Shown: piece after piece, positions 1 through 5,063 of the stretch
How positions within the stretch are numbered: position 1 is the first letter of the stretch
Layout: each line of letters begins with the position of its first letter
NCBI GenBank assembly: GCA_903918595.1
Contig: CAIXFB010000300.1
Span: 1-5,063, forward strand
Source: an uncultured Actinomycetes bacterium
GTDB taxonomy: Bacteria > Actinomycetota > Actinomycetes > S36-B12
Direction of reading: 5' to 3'
DNA: 5,063 nucleotides
Notes under the pieces: model-generated
Database searches by the model: none
What the model was told of the DNA's origin: nothing
The model's input: only the letters and a program-made list of their open reading frames with translations
Position numbers and translations under genes: made by a program

Positions 1-18
1 CAGCGACCGGGCATCGCC

Positions 19-522
19 ATGCGGGCGTATGGGTCGATTCGTGATCAATTCACCCTGCTCTTCCGCGAGATGGCCAAGTTTGGCGTCGTCGGACTCACCG
101 CCCTCGTCGTCGATATCGGCTTGTTCAACGTGTTGCGCTTTGCCGGCGGCGAAGGCCCTCTCTATGACAAGCCGATCACCGCAAAAGCGATCTCAGTCGG
201 AGTAGCCACGATCGTTGCCTATTTCGGAAACCGCTACTGGACCTTCCGGCACCGTGGCGGCACACATATGGGCAAAGAATTTGCGCTCTTTTTCCTCTTC
301 AGCGCTATCGCGATGGCTATCGCGCTCATCTGTTTGTGGTTTAGCCACTACATACTCGGACTCACCAGCGCTCTCGCAGACAACATCAGCGCCAACGTGA
401 TTGGCCTTGGCCTGGGTACGCTCTTTCGATTCTGGTCGTATCGCACATGGGTGTTCCCTGCGATTCCCGATAATCCTGCAGATCGAGAACTCGCTGAACG
501 TGATGCGGTAACGCCGATCTAG
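19..522 (+). CDS. GtrA-like small polytopic membrane protein
   Basis: This 167-residue protein belongs to the GtrA family (PF04138), small integral membrane proteins linked to transfer of lipid-linked sugars during cell-surface polysaccharide synthesis. Mycobacterial Rv3789, connected to arabinogalactan, is a member. Four hydrophobic segments are visible at about residues 21-40, 55-75, 88-112 and 122-143. The two family signatures sit after helices 2 and 4: FGNRYWTFRHR (69-79) and RFWSYRTWVF (137-146). A charged cytoplasmic tail of about 20 residues follows. ATG at 19 is the first start inside the window, but no clear Shine-Dalgarno precedes it and positions 1-18 are open in the same frame, so the true start could lie upstream. 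ATG at 70 would remove the 17-residue amphipathic N-terminus. Its sugar substrate cannot be told from the window, since no glycosyltransferase gene is present. The family call is firm; the role is inferred. Confidence 0.88.
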   Translation: MRAYGSIRDQFTLLFREMAKFGVVGLTALVVDIGLFNVLRFAGGEGPLYDKPITAKAISVGVATIVAYFGNRYWTFRHRGGTHMGKEFALFFLFSAIAMAIALICLWFSHYILGLTSALADNISANVIGLGLGTLFRFWSYRTWVFPAIPDNPADRELAERDAVTPI

Positions 523-546
523 TCGAGCGCTTTCATACCCGCTGGT

Positions 547-1083
547 TCAGGTTCCATCGGTGGGCAACACAGGCGTCGTTGCACCGCCCCCAGAAGATCG
601 ACGACGAACATCGTCTTCTTCCTGCAGCTGGTACACATTGCGCTGAATGTCTTCAACATTTGGTACATCTTGAATGAACAGGCTGCCATCGGTGTTTGCC
701 GATTCAATCTGCAATTCGCCGAAGTTAAACATCCGGCCAAGCACACTCTGGTTGAACGAGACGTTGTTCACTTTCGAAAGTGGCACATCGCGGCCCTGTT
801 TGGTGATCAGACCGCGGCGCAAAATGATGCGTCGATTAGTGAACACATATTGGGTGGTTAACCAACGAAGGAAAGGGAGGATCACCCAGAGCACCGCGAA
901 AACAAGGCCGGCGCCCAAGACGATCCAACGCACGATCGAGTTATCTGTGAAGAAGTACAGCCAGGTTCCACCGAAGGCGATCAGGATCAGCACTAGGACC
1001 GGCGCGATGAGCGCGCGCCAATGCGGCCTGAGCTCATATTTGATGGTCTCGCCGGGTGATAGCAGTCTCGTGGGGTAGCTCAT
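547..1083 (-). CDS. Membrane-anchored bacterial PH-domain (bPH2/YdbS-like) protein
   Basis: The 178-residue product has two hydrophobic helices (about residues 24-45 and 51-73). A bacterial pleckstrin-homology domain of the bPH2 type (PF03703, formerly DUF304) follows at about 74-155, recognisable from YVFTNRRIILRRGLI (79-93) and the region PLSKVNNVSF...LGRMFNFGELQIES (101-128). A charged, then Gly/Ser/Thr-rich tail (156-178) ends the protein. The fold suggests a membrane protein with a cytosolic PH-like domain; no biochemical role is established for this actinobacterial group. The ATG at 1083 overlaps the birA stop as ATGA and has no Shine-Dalgarno of its own, so translation is probably coupled to birA and transcription starts upstream of birA. 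The gene is convergent with gtrA, with 24 nt between the stop codons. Linkage to birA is common in actinobacteria as I know them, but a functional tie to biotin transfer is unproven. Confidence 0.9.
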   Translation of the reverse strand: MSYPTRLLSPGETIKYELRPHWRALIAPVLVLILIAFGGTWLYFFTDNSIVRWIVLGAGLVFAVLWVILPFLRWLTTQYVFTNRRIILRRGLITKQGRDVPLSKVNNVSFNQSVLGRMFNFGELQIESANTDGSLFIQDVPNVEDIQRNVYQLQEEDDVRRRSSGGGATTPVLPTDGT

Positions 1084-1904
1084 GGAGTGATCGTGGCATG
1101 AATGACGTCGCCAGCGGTGATGGACCGCACTTTCCCATCAGGTGTGTTGATGATCAGGGCCCCATCCGGTGCGATCTCTGCAGCCAACCCAGCCACGATT
1201 TCACCATTGGGAAGCCGGGCACTCACCTGGCGCCCGATGGATGCGCACGCCCTCAGGTAATCGACCTCGAGCAGCGGATCGCCCGAGCGCCACTGGCTCA
1301 CCCGAGCATCGAGATGTCCAAGAACGGCTGCGAGCAGCGCCTCCCGGTCAGTGCGCCCACCAGCTACCAACAGCGAACTGGCTTCAGGAGTGGGCAATTC
1401 TTCATCCGTGATCGCCACGTTGATCCCGACACCCACGATGAAGGCATCAGCATCGGAAAGCCATTCTGAGAGCACACCACCGAGTTTGCGTAAAGTCCCT
1501 TGACCCTCCCGAGGGTTGAGCACCAAGTCATTGGGCCACTTCAATGCAACATCAATCCCCGACTGCTCAGCAATCGCATCGCGGGCGGCTACTCCAACCG
1601 CGAGTGGCAACCACGTCCACCGCGCTGGGTCGACCTCGCTGTCACGAATGACCACAGACATCCAGAGTCCGCCGAACTCCGGGCTCACCCAAGCCCGATC
1701 GAGTCGACCTCGCCCAGCGGTCTGCTCTTCTGCCACAACACAACTCATCGACGCAGCTCCCGCGCGCGCAAGGTCAGCTGCATCGGCATTGGTCGTCGTC
1801 GTACTTCGTTTTATCACCGGAAATGGGCCTCTCCAGTGGGCTGCGGCGAGTAACTCGCGAACACGTCCTTCCTCAAGGGCACAACGATCGGTAGCAGCGC
1901 TCAC
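1080..1904 (-). CDS. birA: Biotin--[biotin carboxyl carrier protein] ligase, HTH-less BirA
   Basis: The 274-residue enzyme activates biotin with ATP to biotinyl-5'-AMP and transfers it to the carrier lysine of biotin-dependent carboxylases. Its obvious client is the carboxylase encoded alongside. Numbered from the GTG at 1904, motifs are STTTTNADA (34-42), the adenylate-loop motif EEQTAGRGR (59-67), the lysine motif KWPND (122-126, with K122 the expected catalytic/biotin-contacting lysine), LGGVLSEW (141-148), VGVGINV (157-163) and a C-terminal SH3-like BPL_C domain (about 222-271). There is no N-terminal helix-turn-helix, so this is a monofunctional ligase and not a biotin-operon repressor. 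The frame stays open to ATG 2135, but that would run about 190 nt into the divergent beta-subunit gene and add a Cys/Pro/Arg-rich segment with no family similarity. GTG 1904 starts just before the usual N-terminal helix and lies 7 nt from a -10-like element. A later GTG at 1817 would lose that helix. Confidence 0.92.
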   Translation of the reverse strand: MSAATDRCALEEGRVRELLAAAHWRGPFPVIKRSTTTTNADAADLARAGAASMSCVVAEEQTAGRGRLDRAWVSPEFGGLWMSVVIRDSEVDPARWTWLPLAVGVAARDAIAEQSGIDVALKWPNDLVLNPREGQGTLRKLGGVLSEWLSDADAFIVGVGINVAITDEELPTPEASSLLVAGGRTDREALLAAVLGHLDARVSQWRSGDPLLEVDYLRACASIGRQVSARLPNGEIVAGLAAEIAPDGALIINTPDGKVRSITAGDVIHATITP

Positions 1905-1909
1905 ACAGC

Positions 1910-1915
1910 TAGGGT
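1910..1915 (+). promoter_or_regulatory. Possible -10 element for the accD operon, overlapping the birA -10
   Basis: TAGGGT on the plus strand also fits TANNNT and is the same DNA as the opposing birA element (TAGGGTA at 1910-1916 reads TAnnnTA on both strands). A start about 7 nt downstream (near 1922) would leave a roughly 21-nt leader containing the Shine-Dalgarno at 1932-1937. No clear -35 is visible. A different promoter further upstream, inside birA, cannot be excluded. Confidence 0.4.
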
Positions 1916-1916
1916 A
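1911..1916 (-). promoter_or_regulatory. Probable -10 element for birA (leaderless transcript)
   Basis: On the minus strand TACCCT (1916 down to 1911) fits the actinobacterial TANNNT -10 pattern. Transcription starting about 7 nt further on would begin at or next to the GTG at 1904, giving a leaderless mRNA. This agrees with the absence of any Shine-Dalgarno before birA. I see no good -35 hexamer. The call rests on motif and spacing only. Confidence 0.5.
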
Positions 1917-1931
1917 GGCGGGTCGGAGCGA

Positions 1932-1937
1932 AGGAGG
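1932..1937 (+). promoter_or_regulatory. Strong Shine-Dalgarno for the carboxylase beta subunit
   Basis: AGGAGG is a full match to the anti-Shine-Dalgarno core and sits 5 nt before the ATG at 1943. It fixes that start and contrasts with birA, the PH gene, accE and maf, none of which shows a clear site. Confidence 0.85.
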
Positions 1938-1942
1938 CGCAC

Positions 1943-3544
1943 ATGAGCGCAACATCGGAAATTGGCGCGAGCCAGAGCACAGCGGGCCAGCGCACCACTG
2001 CCGGCAAAGCAGAGACCCTGAAGGCTCGGCGAGCTGAGGCAGCTCAAGGCCGCCAAGACGCCATCGACAAGCAGCATGCCCGCGGCAAGATGACCGCGCT
2101 TGAGCGCATCGAGGCCTTCCTGGACGAGGGTTCATTCCAGCAGATCAACGGCCTCTCCCGGCATCGCTCCAATAATTTTGGACTCGAAAAGAACCGTCCC
2201 TACGGCGATGGTGTGATCACCGGGTACGGCACTGTTGATGGCCGTCCGGTCTGCGTATTCGCCCAAGACTTCACCGTCTTCGGTGGATCCCTCGGTGAGG
2301 TATTCGGCGAGAAAATCGTCCGCATCATGGATTTGGCTCTCAAGACTGGCTGCCCCGTGATCGGCCTGAATGATTCCGGTGGCGCCCGCATTCAGGAGGG
2401 CGTCGTATCCCTTGGTTTGTATGGCGAAATCTTCAAGCGCAATGTGATGGCATCGGGTGTGATCCCGCAGATCTCTGTGATCCTTGGCCCATGCGCGGGT
2501 GGCGCTGTGTATTCCCCAGCCATCACTGACTTCATCGTGATGGTCGATAAAACCTCACATATGTTCATCACCGGACCCGACGTGATCAAGACCGTGACCG
2601 GTGAAGACGTGGGCTTCGAGGAATTGGGCGGGGCCCATACCCACAACAGCACCTCCGGTGTTGCGCATTACCAGGCAACCGACGAACTCGACGCGCTTGA
2701 TTACGTGCGCGCGCTGCTCTCTTACCTGCCCAGCAATAACTTGCAAGAAGCTCCCATCATCACCTCACCGGTTTCTCTTGAGTTCACCGACGAGGACTAC
2801 GAGATGGACACCCTGATCCCGGACTCCCCCAACCAGCCCTACGACATGCACGAGGTGTTGAAGCGGATTCTGGATGAGGATGAATTCCTTGAGACCCAAC
2901 CGATGTTCGCACCCAACATCATTTGCGGATTCGGTCGCGTTGAAGGTCACGCAGTGGGCATCGTCGCCAACCAGCCAATGCAATACGCCGGCACCCTTGA
3001 CATTGCCGCCTCTGAAAAGGCCGCTCGTTTTGTACGCACCTGCGATGCGTTCAACATTCCGGTTCTGACCTTTGTCGATGTTCCTGGCTTCCTGCCTGGC
3101 ACCGGCCAAGAATGGGACGGCATCATCCGGCGCGGGGCGAAACTCATCTACGCCTACGCCGAAGCAACAGTTCCGATGATCACCACGATCACCCGCAAGG
3201 CGTACGGCGGCGCCTACGACGTCATGGGTTCCAAGCACCTGGGAGCTGACCTCAACCTGGCGTGGCCCACCGCAGAAATTGCGGTCATGGGTGCCCAAGG
3301 TGCCGTCAACATCCTCTACCGCAAGGAACTTGCCGCTGCTGCTGATCCTGAGTCTGAGCGGGCCCGGTTGATCGATGAATACACCGACACCCTCGCCAAT
3401 CCCTACATCGCCGCTGAGCGCGGTTACGTCGATCGCGTGATCTTGCCGCACGAGACACGACTGCAGATCACCCGCGGACTGCGCGCACTTCGCAACAAGC
3501 GCGCAACCATGCCACCCAAGAAGCACGGGAACATCCCGCTGTGA
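1943..3544 (+). CDS. pccB: Acyl-CoA (propionyl-CoA type) carboxylase beta subunit, carboxyltransferase
   Basis: This 533-residue carboxyltransferase subunit moves the carboxyl group from carboxybiotin to an acyl-CoA, giving methylmalonyl-CoA from propionyl-CoA and possibly malonyl-CoA from acetyl-CoA. It is full length for the AccD5/PccB family. Two crotonase-like halves are visible. The first carries NDSGGARIQEGV (143-154) and the oxyanion-hole segment GPCAGGAVYSPA (182-193). The second carries FVDVPGFLPGTGQE (377-390), RKAYGGAYDVMGSKHLGADL (418-437), AVMGAQGAVNILYR (447-460) and the family C-terminus PPKKHGNIPL (524-533). The first 20 or so residues are variable, as usual. Asp426 in GGAYD aligns by motif with the PccB specificity residue of Streptomyces coelicolor (Asp422, as I recall it), favouring propionyl-CoA as substrate. 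A strong Shine-Dalgarno sets the ATG. The stop overlaps the epsilon-subunit start by 4 nt. An accD-type symbol would be equally acceptable. Confidence 0.95.
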   Translation: MSATSEIGASQSTAGQRTTAGKAETLKARRAEAAQGRQDAIDKQHARGKMTALERIEAFLDEGSFQQINGLSRHRSNNFGLEKNRPYGDGVITGYGTVDGRPVCVFAQDFTVFGGSLGEVFGEKIVRIMDLALKTGCPVIGLNDSGGARIQEGVVSLGLYGEIFKRNVMASGVIPQISVILGPCAGGAVYSPAITDFIVMVDKTSHMFITGPDVIKTVTGEDVGFEELGGAHTHNSTSGVAHYQATDELDALDYVRALLSYLPSNNLQEAPIITSPVSLEFTDEDYEMDTLIPDSPNQPYDMHEVLKRILDEDEFLETQPMFAPNIICGFGRVEGHAVGIVANQPMQYAGTLDIAASEKAARFVRTCDAFNIPVLTFVDVPGFLPGTGQEWDGIIRRGAKLIYAYAEATVPMITTITRKAYGGAYDVMGSKHLGADLNLAWPTAEIAVMGAQGAVNILYRKELAAAADPESERARLIDEYTDTLANPYIAAERGYVDRVILPHETRLQITRGLRALRNKRATMPPKKHGNIPL

Positions 3545-3762
3545 CCACTTCGGACTCTGGCGCCCCCGCCCTGCAGGTCATCTCAGGCAATGCAACCCCC
3601 GAAGAAGTTGCAATCATCCTTGCGTTGGTCGCAGCTGCTGGTGGAACTGAACCTGAGCCGGATGTGACCGAGGTCAACCGGTGGAACGATCGCTCTGAAC
3701 ACCTACGCGGTTACCTCTATCCGGGTCAAGGCGCTTGGCGCGCGTCAGCACTGCCACGTTGA
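3541..3762 (+). CDS. accE: Acyl-CoA carboxylase epsilon subunit
   Basis: The 73-residue protein matches the actinobacterial acyl-CoA carboxylase epsilon subunit (PF13822), a small non-catalytic partner that binds the carboxyltransferase core and promotes alpha-beta assembly and activity. Visible hallmarks are the N-terminal strand-helix segment ALQVISGNATPEEVAIILAL (10-29), an acidic variable linker (about 34-50, TEPEPDVTEV), and the C-terminal PGQGAWRASALPR (61-73), where the Trp-containing end is conserved in this family. The GTG start overlaps the beta-subunit TGA as GTGA, which points to translational coupling and near-stoichiometric synthesis; no separate Shine-Dalgarno is evident. An epsilon subunit next to this beta subunit supports assignment to the propionyl/acetyl-CoA carboxylase class, as opposed to an epsilon-independent methylcrotonyl-CoA carboxylase. 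Confidence 0.92.
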   Translation: MTTSDSGAPALQVISGNATPEEVAIILALVAAAGGTEPEPDVTEVNRWNDRSEHLRGYLYPGQGAWRASALPR

Positions 3763-3768
3763 CGACAA

Positions 3769-3798
3769 CTCTCATGAACTCACCTCTCATGAAATCAA
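3769..3798 (+). repeat. Two tandem 15-nt repeats in the accE-maf spacer
   Basis: CTCTCATGAACTCAC (3769-3783) is followed at once by CTCTCATGAAATCAA (3784-3798), matching at 13 of 15 positions. A degenerate third copy, CATGACTCAC, begins at 3802 and contains the maf start codon. Each copy carries an ATG. The repeat takes up most of the 40-nt gap between accE and maf, so it could be a slippage duplication of the maf initiation region. A regulatory role is unproven. Confidence 0.6.
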
Positions 3799-3806
3799 TG
3801 CCATGA
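3774..3806 (+). other. Possible 10-codon leader ORF coupled to maf
   Basis: ATG at 3774 opens the peptide MNSPLMKSMP, ending with TGA at 3804-3806. That stop overlaps the maf ATG (3803) as ATGA, the same overlap used between birA and the PH gene. Neither this ORF nor maf has a clear Shine-Dalgarno. The ORF could keep ribosomes on the message after accE ends and deliver them to maf. It is so short that chance is a real alternative. Confidence 0.2.
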
Positions 3807-4438
3807 CTCACTTGGTGCTTGCCTCCCGTTCACCTGCGCGGTTAATGGTGTTGCGCAATGCCGGAGTTGAACCGACAGTGCTGGTCAGTCACGTCGATGA
3901 AGATGCGATTGCAGCCGCCATGCCCGATGCAACCCCTGCAGAGTTAGCACTGCGGTTGGCCCAAGAAAAAGCTCGCGTGGTGGCATCAGGATTGAATGCG
4001 GCTGATTCACGTGATGTCGTCGTCGTTGGTTGTGATTCAGTTTTTGATCTCGATGGCACTGCCTTCGGCAAACCAGCCGATGCAACCCAAGCAAAAGAAC
4101 GCTGGAAGCTAATGGCCAATCGCAGCGGGGTGCTGCGCACGGGTCACTGGTTGATTCATCCAGCCACCGGTCGCGAGATCGGCGATGTGACCTCGACCAC
4201 AGTCCACTTGGGTTCCATGACAGATGCCGAGATGGACGCGTACCTAGCAACCGGGGAACCGCTCGAAGTTGCTGGCGGATTCACGCTTGATGGCCTCGGT
4301 GGCGCATTCGTTGAGGGCGTCGAGGGCGACCCCTCAAATGTGGTGGGAATCTCACTGCCCGGATTGCGCTCATTACTAGGGAGTTGGGGAATTTCATGGA
4401 CCGACCTATGGGAGACTGCGACGTGCGCAAAGTCCTAA
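3803..4438 (+). CDS. maf: Maf-family nucleoside triphosphate pyrophosphatase
   Basis: The 211-residue cytosolic enzyme of the Maf/HAM1 superfamily hydrolyses non-canonical or excess nucleotides to the monophosphate and pyrophosphate (dTTP/UTP or related substrates); historically it was called septum formation protein. Visible motifs are LVLASRSPARLMVLRNAG (4-21), the phosphate-binding start of the family; VDE (31-33); the KARVVA helix (56-61); VVVGCDSVFDLDG (73-85), whose Asp78 matches the catalytic aspartate; GKP (89-91); and the C-terminal AGGFTLDGLGG with VEGDPSNVVGISLPGL (157-188). Length is typical for actinobacterial members. The usual dTTPase/UTPase IQGKG segment reads LDGLGG, so exact substrate choice is uncertain. 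ATG 3803 is chosen because the family motif begins three residues later. Its 3' end overlaps the carboxylase alpha gene by 16 nt. It has no enzymatic link to its neighbours but is probably co-transcribed with them. Confidence 0.93.
   Translation: MTHLVLASRSPARLMVLRNAGVEPTVLVSHVDEDAIAAAMPDATPAELALRLAQEKARVVASGLNAADSRDVVVVGCDSVFDLDGTAFGKPADATQAKERWKLMANRSGVLRTGHWLIHPATGREIGDVTSTTVHLGSMTDAEMDAYLATGEPLEVAGGFTLDGLGGAFVEGVEGDPSNVVGISLPGLRSLLGSWGISWTDLWETATCAKS
4410..4414 (+). promoter_or_regulatory. Shine-Dalgarno deciding the carboxylase alpha start
   Basis: GGGAG lies 8 nt before the GTG at 4423, inside the end of maf. In-frame ATG codons at 4396 and 4408 would add 9 or 5 residues (MDRPMGDCD) that family members normally lack. 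The GTG start gives the usual MRKVLIANRGE beginning. Confidence 0.6.
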
Positions 4439-5063
4439 TCGCCAACCGCGGCGAGATCGCTATCCGAGTCATTCGCGCCTGCAAGGACGAGGGAATTGCC
4501 TCCGTTGCCGTGTATGCCGAGCCCGATCGCGATGCTCTGCATGTGCGCATGGCCGACGAAGCTTTTGCCCTCGGTGGTTCAACAGCGGCCGAGTCCTACC
4601 TCGACATCGCCAAGGTGATTGCAGCTGCGCAGCAGTCCGGTGCCGATGCGATCCATCCCGGCTACGGGTTTCTGTCCGAAAATGCGGACTTTGCGCAAGC
4701 TGTAATCGATGCTGGTCTCACCTGGATCGGTCCCCCGCCGGCAGCAATCCGCGATCTCGGCGACAAGGTCTCTGCCCGGCACATCGCCCAGCGCGCAGGT
4801 GCCCCGCAGGTGCCCGGCACCGCAGATCCGGTTGCCAACGCTGATGAGGTTGTTGCGTTCGCAAAAGAGTTTGGTTTGCCGATCGCCATCAAAGCTGCCT
4901 TTGGTGGCGGCGGTCGCGGACTGAAGGTCGCGCGCAATCTCGAAGAAATCCCCGAACTATTTGACTCTGCAGTCCGCGAAGCTGTTGCCGCCTTTGGCCG
5001 CGGCGAGTGCTTTGTGGAGCGTTACCTCGATCAACCCCGGCACGTTGAGACACAGTGCCTCGC
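4423..5063 (+). CDS. accA: Acyl-CoA carboxylase alpha subunit, biotin carboxylase part (3' end beyond window)
   Basis: The first 213 codons of a biotin-dependent carboxylase alpha chain are present and the frame is open at the right edge. Family members are about 580-670 residues, with biotin carboxylase first and a biotin carboxyl carrier domain (usual MKM lysine) at the far end, outside this window. Seen here are the N-terminal Rossmann-like domain MRKVLIANRGEIAIRVIRAC (1-20), HPGYGFLSEN (78-87), IGPPPAAIRDLGDKVSAR (102-119, with ATP-contacting Lys115), IAIKAAFGGGGRGLKVA (154-170, with Lys157 and the glycine-rich ATP-grasp loop) and the start of the HVETQ motif (207-211). The enzyme uses ATP and bicarbonate to carboxylate biotin, then passes the carboxyl group to the beta subunit. 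Its start overlaps the end of maf by 16 nt, suggesting operon membership. BirA at 1080-1904 is the expected biotinylating enzyme. The symbol follows actinobacterial usage; pccA or bccA would also serve. Confidence 0.93.
   Translation, partial: MRKVLIANRGEIAIRVIRACKDEGIASVAVYAEPDRDALHVRMADEAFALGGSTAAESYLDIAKVIAAAQQSGADAIHPGYGFLSENADFAQAVIDAGLTWIGPPPAAIRDLGDKVSARHIAQRAGAPQVPGTADPVANADEVVAFAKEFGLPIAIKAAFGGGGRGLKVARNLEEIPELFDSAVREAVAAFGRGECFVERYLDQPRHVETQCL

Noticed and set aside
674..1078. Plus-strand open frame opposite the PH-domain gene
   Set aside because: Basic, low-quality translation with no membrane or domain pattern; the minus-strand protein has clear helices and bPH2 motifs.
1056..1469. 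Plus-strand open frame opposite the 3' half of birA
   Set aside because: Shadow of the conserved BirA C-terminal coding region, with no family resemblance.
1905..2135. N-terminal extension of birA to ATG 2135
   Set aside because: It would overlap the divergent beta-subunit gene by about 190 nt and adds a Cys/Pro/Arg-rich stretch unlike any biotin ligase; it is an open antisense reading of a high-GC gene.
3481..3504. Inverted GCGCGC pair separated by 12 nt
   Set aside because: It sits inside the beta-subunit coding region in Arg/Ala/Leu-rich codons, and short GCGCGC words are expected in this composition.
2765..3526. 253-codon open frame antisense to the carboxylase beta gene
   Set aside because: The plus-strand protein is unmistakable and conserved over this stretch; the antisense product has no recognisable domain and is explained by codon bias.
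3526..3538. Hairpin CGGGA-ACA-TCCCG just before the accE start
   Set aside because: The 5-bp stem lies exactly in codons for the conserved HGNIP end of the beta subunit, so coding constraint explains it; it is short and has no U-tract.
3759..3787. TTGACG overlapping the accE stop as a -35 element for a maf promoter
   Set aside because: No TANNNT or TATAAT-like -10 occurs at 16-19 nt spacing downstream, so an internal promoter is not supported.
1..5063. Mobile element, CRISPR array, tRNA/rRNA or novel defence-type cassette
   Set aside because: No transposase, integrase, regularly spaced repeats or RNA-gene signature was seen; all long frames are accounted for by ordinary actinobacterial genes.

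Overview
The window is a housekeeping segment of an actinobacterial chromosome. The evidence is the gene content and order: a small epsilon subunit (accE) directly downstream of an acyl-CoA carboxylase beta subunit, a maf gene between accE and the carboxylase alpha subunit, and birA divergent from the beta subunit with a membrane PH-domain gene behind it. This arrangement is typical of Actinobacteria. Base composition looks moderately GC-rich by eye, lower than Streptomyces. GTG starts, 4-nt start/stop overlaps and a probable leaderless birA start also fit that phylum. I cannot name a genus.

Layout. (1) 19-522, plus strand: a GtrA-like four-helix membrane protein whose 5' end may continue left of the window. 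(2) 547-1083, minus strand: a bacterial PH-domain (bPH2) membrane protein, convergent with gtrA across a 24-nt gap. (3) 1080-1904, minus strand: biotin protein ligase (BirA, no HTH domain), joined to the PH gene by an ATGA overlap. (4) 1905-1942: a 38-nt divergent promoter region containing a symmetric TAGGGTA that could serve as -10 element on both strands. (5) 1943-3544: acyl-CoA (propionyl-CoA type) carboxylase beta subunit. (6) 3541-3762: epsilon subunit, GTGA overlap with the beta gene. (7) 3803-4438: Maf nucleotide pyrophosphatase. (8) 4423-5063 and beyond: carboxylase alpha subunit, cut by the window edge in its biotin carboxylase domain.

How the genes work together: alpha carries biotin carboxylase and, beyond the window, presumably the biotinylated carrier domain. 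Beta is the carboxyltransferase and epsilon stabilises the complex. BirA attaches biotin to the alpha subunit. One small divergent locus therefore encodes both the enzyme and the ligase that activates it, making methylmalonyl-CoA and/or malonyl-CoA for fatty-acid and related metabolism. Maf (nucleotide-pool sanitation), the PH protein and GtrA have no evident enzymatic link to this.

I found no mobile element, CRISPR array, RNA gene or convincing new system. The most interesting points are regulatory: the shared divergent -10 element, the probable leaderless birA start, and a short repeat-containing leader with a 10-codon ORF in front of maf. No gene-free stretch exceeds 41 nt.
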